A DNA stretch of 6,239 bases from the NCBI GenBank assembly GCA_036493915.1, contig DASXPA010000006.1, positions 1-6,239 of the forward strand, given 5' to 3'. The stretch comes from Palsa-1392 sp036493915 (lineage in GTDB: Bacteria; Verrucomicrobiota; Verrucomicrobiia; Chthoniobacterales; UBA10450). Both the position numbers and the translations under genes were made by a program. The notes under the pieces are model-generated. The model was not told the origin of the DNA, ran no database searches, and saw nothing but the letters and a program-made list of their open reading frames with translations. Each line of letters starts with the position of its first letter. Position 1 is the stretch's first letter. This document shows positions 5,962-6,239 of this stretch, piece by piece.

Positions 5962-6239
5962 ATGCCAGTGATCCTCCAATCCGAGCCTGACGACATCTGC
6001 GTGTTCCGTGCTAGCGGCACCTTGAAGCGCGCTGAATTTGGCACAGAACAAACCGCCCTCGCACAAAAGATTGACGCTGGGGCGCAGCCGCGTTTGCTCA
6101 TCATTCTCGATGGTTTCGAGGGCTTTGAACGTGGAGCAGATTGGAACGATCTCGATTTTCTTTTTTCGCATAGCGACAAAATCGCGAAGATTGCGATCGT
6201 CGGCGAGCAGCGCTGGGAAGTGCAGACTCTTGCCTTTGC
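5962..6239 (+). CDS. SpoIIAA-like (STAS-fold, DUF3478) protein, N-terminal part (runs off right edge)
   Basis: Ninety-two codons are visible without a stop. The protein matches the SpoIIAA-like family layout: a first strand and turn with DICVFRASGTLKRAEF (11-26), a helix, then RLLIILDGFEGFERGADWNDL (44-64) with the family's 'L-x-D-F/L-x-G-F/W-x-x-G-A-x-W-x-D' pattern, then KIAKIAIVGEQRWE (73-86). Members are small cytosolic proteins of about 120 residues with the fold of anti-sigma-factor antagonists; they generally lack the phospho-serine site and their role is mostly unknown. The ATG at 5962 is chosen because family homology begins there. The same frame is open upstream to another ATG at 5779, but that leader is low-complexity and basic, without family resemblance. 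No clear Shine-Dalgarno sequence is present. The last third of the gene is outside the window. Confidence 0.8.
   Translation, partial: MPVILQSEPDDICVFRASGTLKRAEFGTEQTALAQKIDAGAQPRLLIILDGFEGFERGADWNDLDFLFSHSDKIAKIAIVGEQRWEVQTLAF

Noticed and set aside
5883..6179. Minus-strand frames opposite the SpoIIAA-like gene (5883-6179, 5941-6171)
   Set aside because: They are antisense to a recognisable SpoIIAA-like sequence and contain no motif of their own.
1..6239. CRISPR array, tRNA/rRNA, insertion sequence or prophage
   Set aside because: No regularly spaced repeats, cloverleaf-like segments, transposase motifs or terminal inverted repeats were seen on either strand.

Overview
The window is a GC-rich piece of a Gram-negative bacterial chromosome. 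The evidence for Gram-negative is an outer-membrane efflux lipoprotein, a HlyD-type periplasmic adaptor and two lipobox-type signal peptides. No rRNA, tRNA, insertion sequence or CRISPR array is visible. Several starts lack a clear Shine-Dalgarno sequence. A soil group such as Verrucomicrobia, Acidobacteria or Proteobacteria would fit, but this is an impression; no marker gene fixes the taxon.

Left two thirds (1-3661, minus strand): a tight five-gene run read right to left. It starts with a DUF3302 small membrane protein (3661-3203). This overlaps by one base (TGATG) a HlyD/YiaV-type membrane-fusion protein (3203-2118). A NodT-type outer-membrane efflux lipoprotein follows (2106-616), with its ribosome-binding site overlapping the preceding stop codon. 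Next come an unrecognised 134-residue protein (607-203) and the first 61 codons of a SulP-family anion transporter (185 to the window edge). The DUF3302 + HlyD pair resembles E. coli yiaW-yiaV and yibI-yibH. With the outer-membrane channel it would supply the adaptor, the exit duct and an accessory membrane protein of a tripartite exporter. No ABC, MFS, RND or FUSC-type energising pump is encoded in the visible part.

Middle (3662-4287): a 157-bp gap, then a stand-alone response-regulator receiver domain (4229-3819, minus), co-directional with the operon. It has no DNA-binding output domain.

Right third (4288-6239, plus strand): a probable lipoprotein alpha/beta-hydrolase of the esterase/lipase type (ORF 4288-5730; true start probably near 4450). 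A 230-bp spacer with a weak hairpin follows, then the first 92 codons of a SpoIIAA-like (STAS-fold) protein running off the window.

Functionally, the left run looks like an envelope transport operon. The receiver, the hydrolase and the SpoIIAA-like protein are neighbours with no clear mechanistic link to it. The least explained elements are the apparent lack of an inner-membrane pump, the 134-residue unknown protein, and the coupling of a SulP permease to efflux components.
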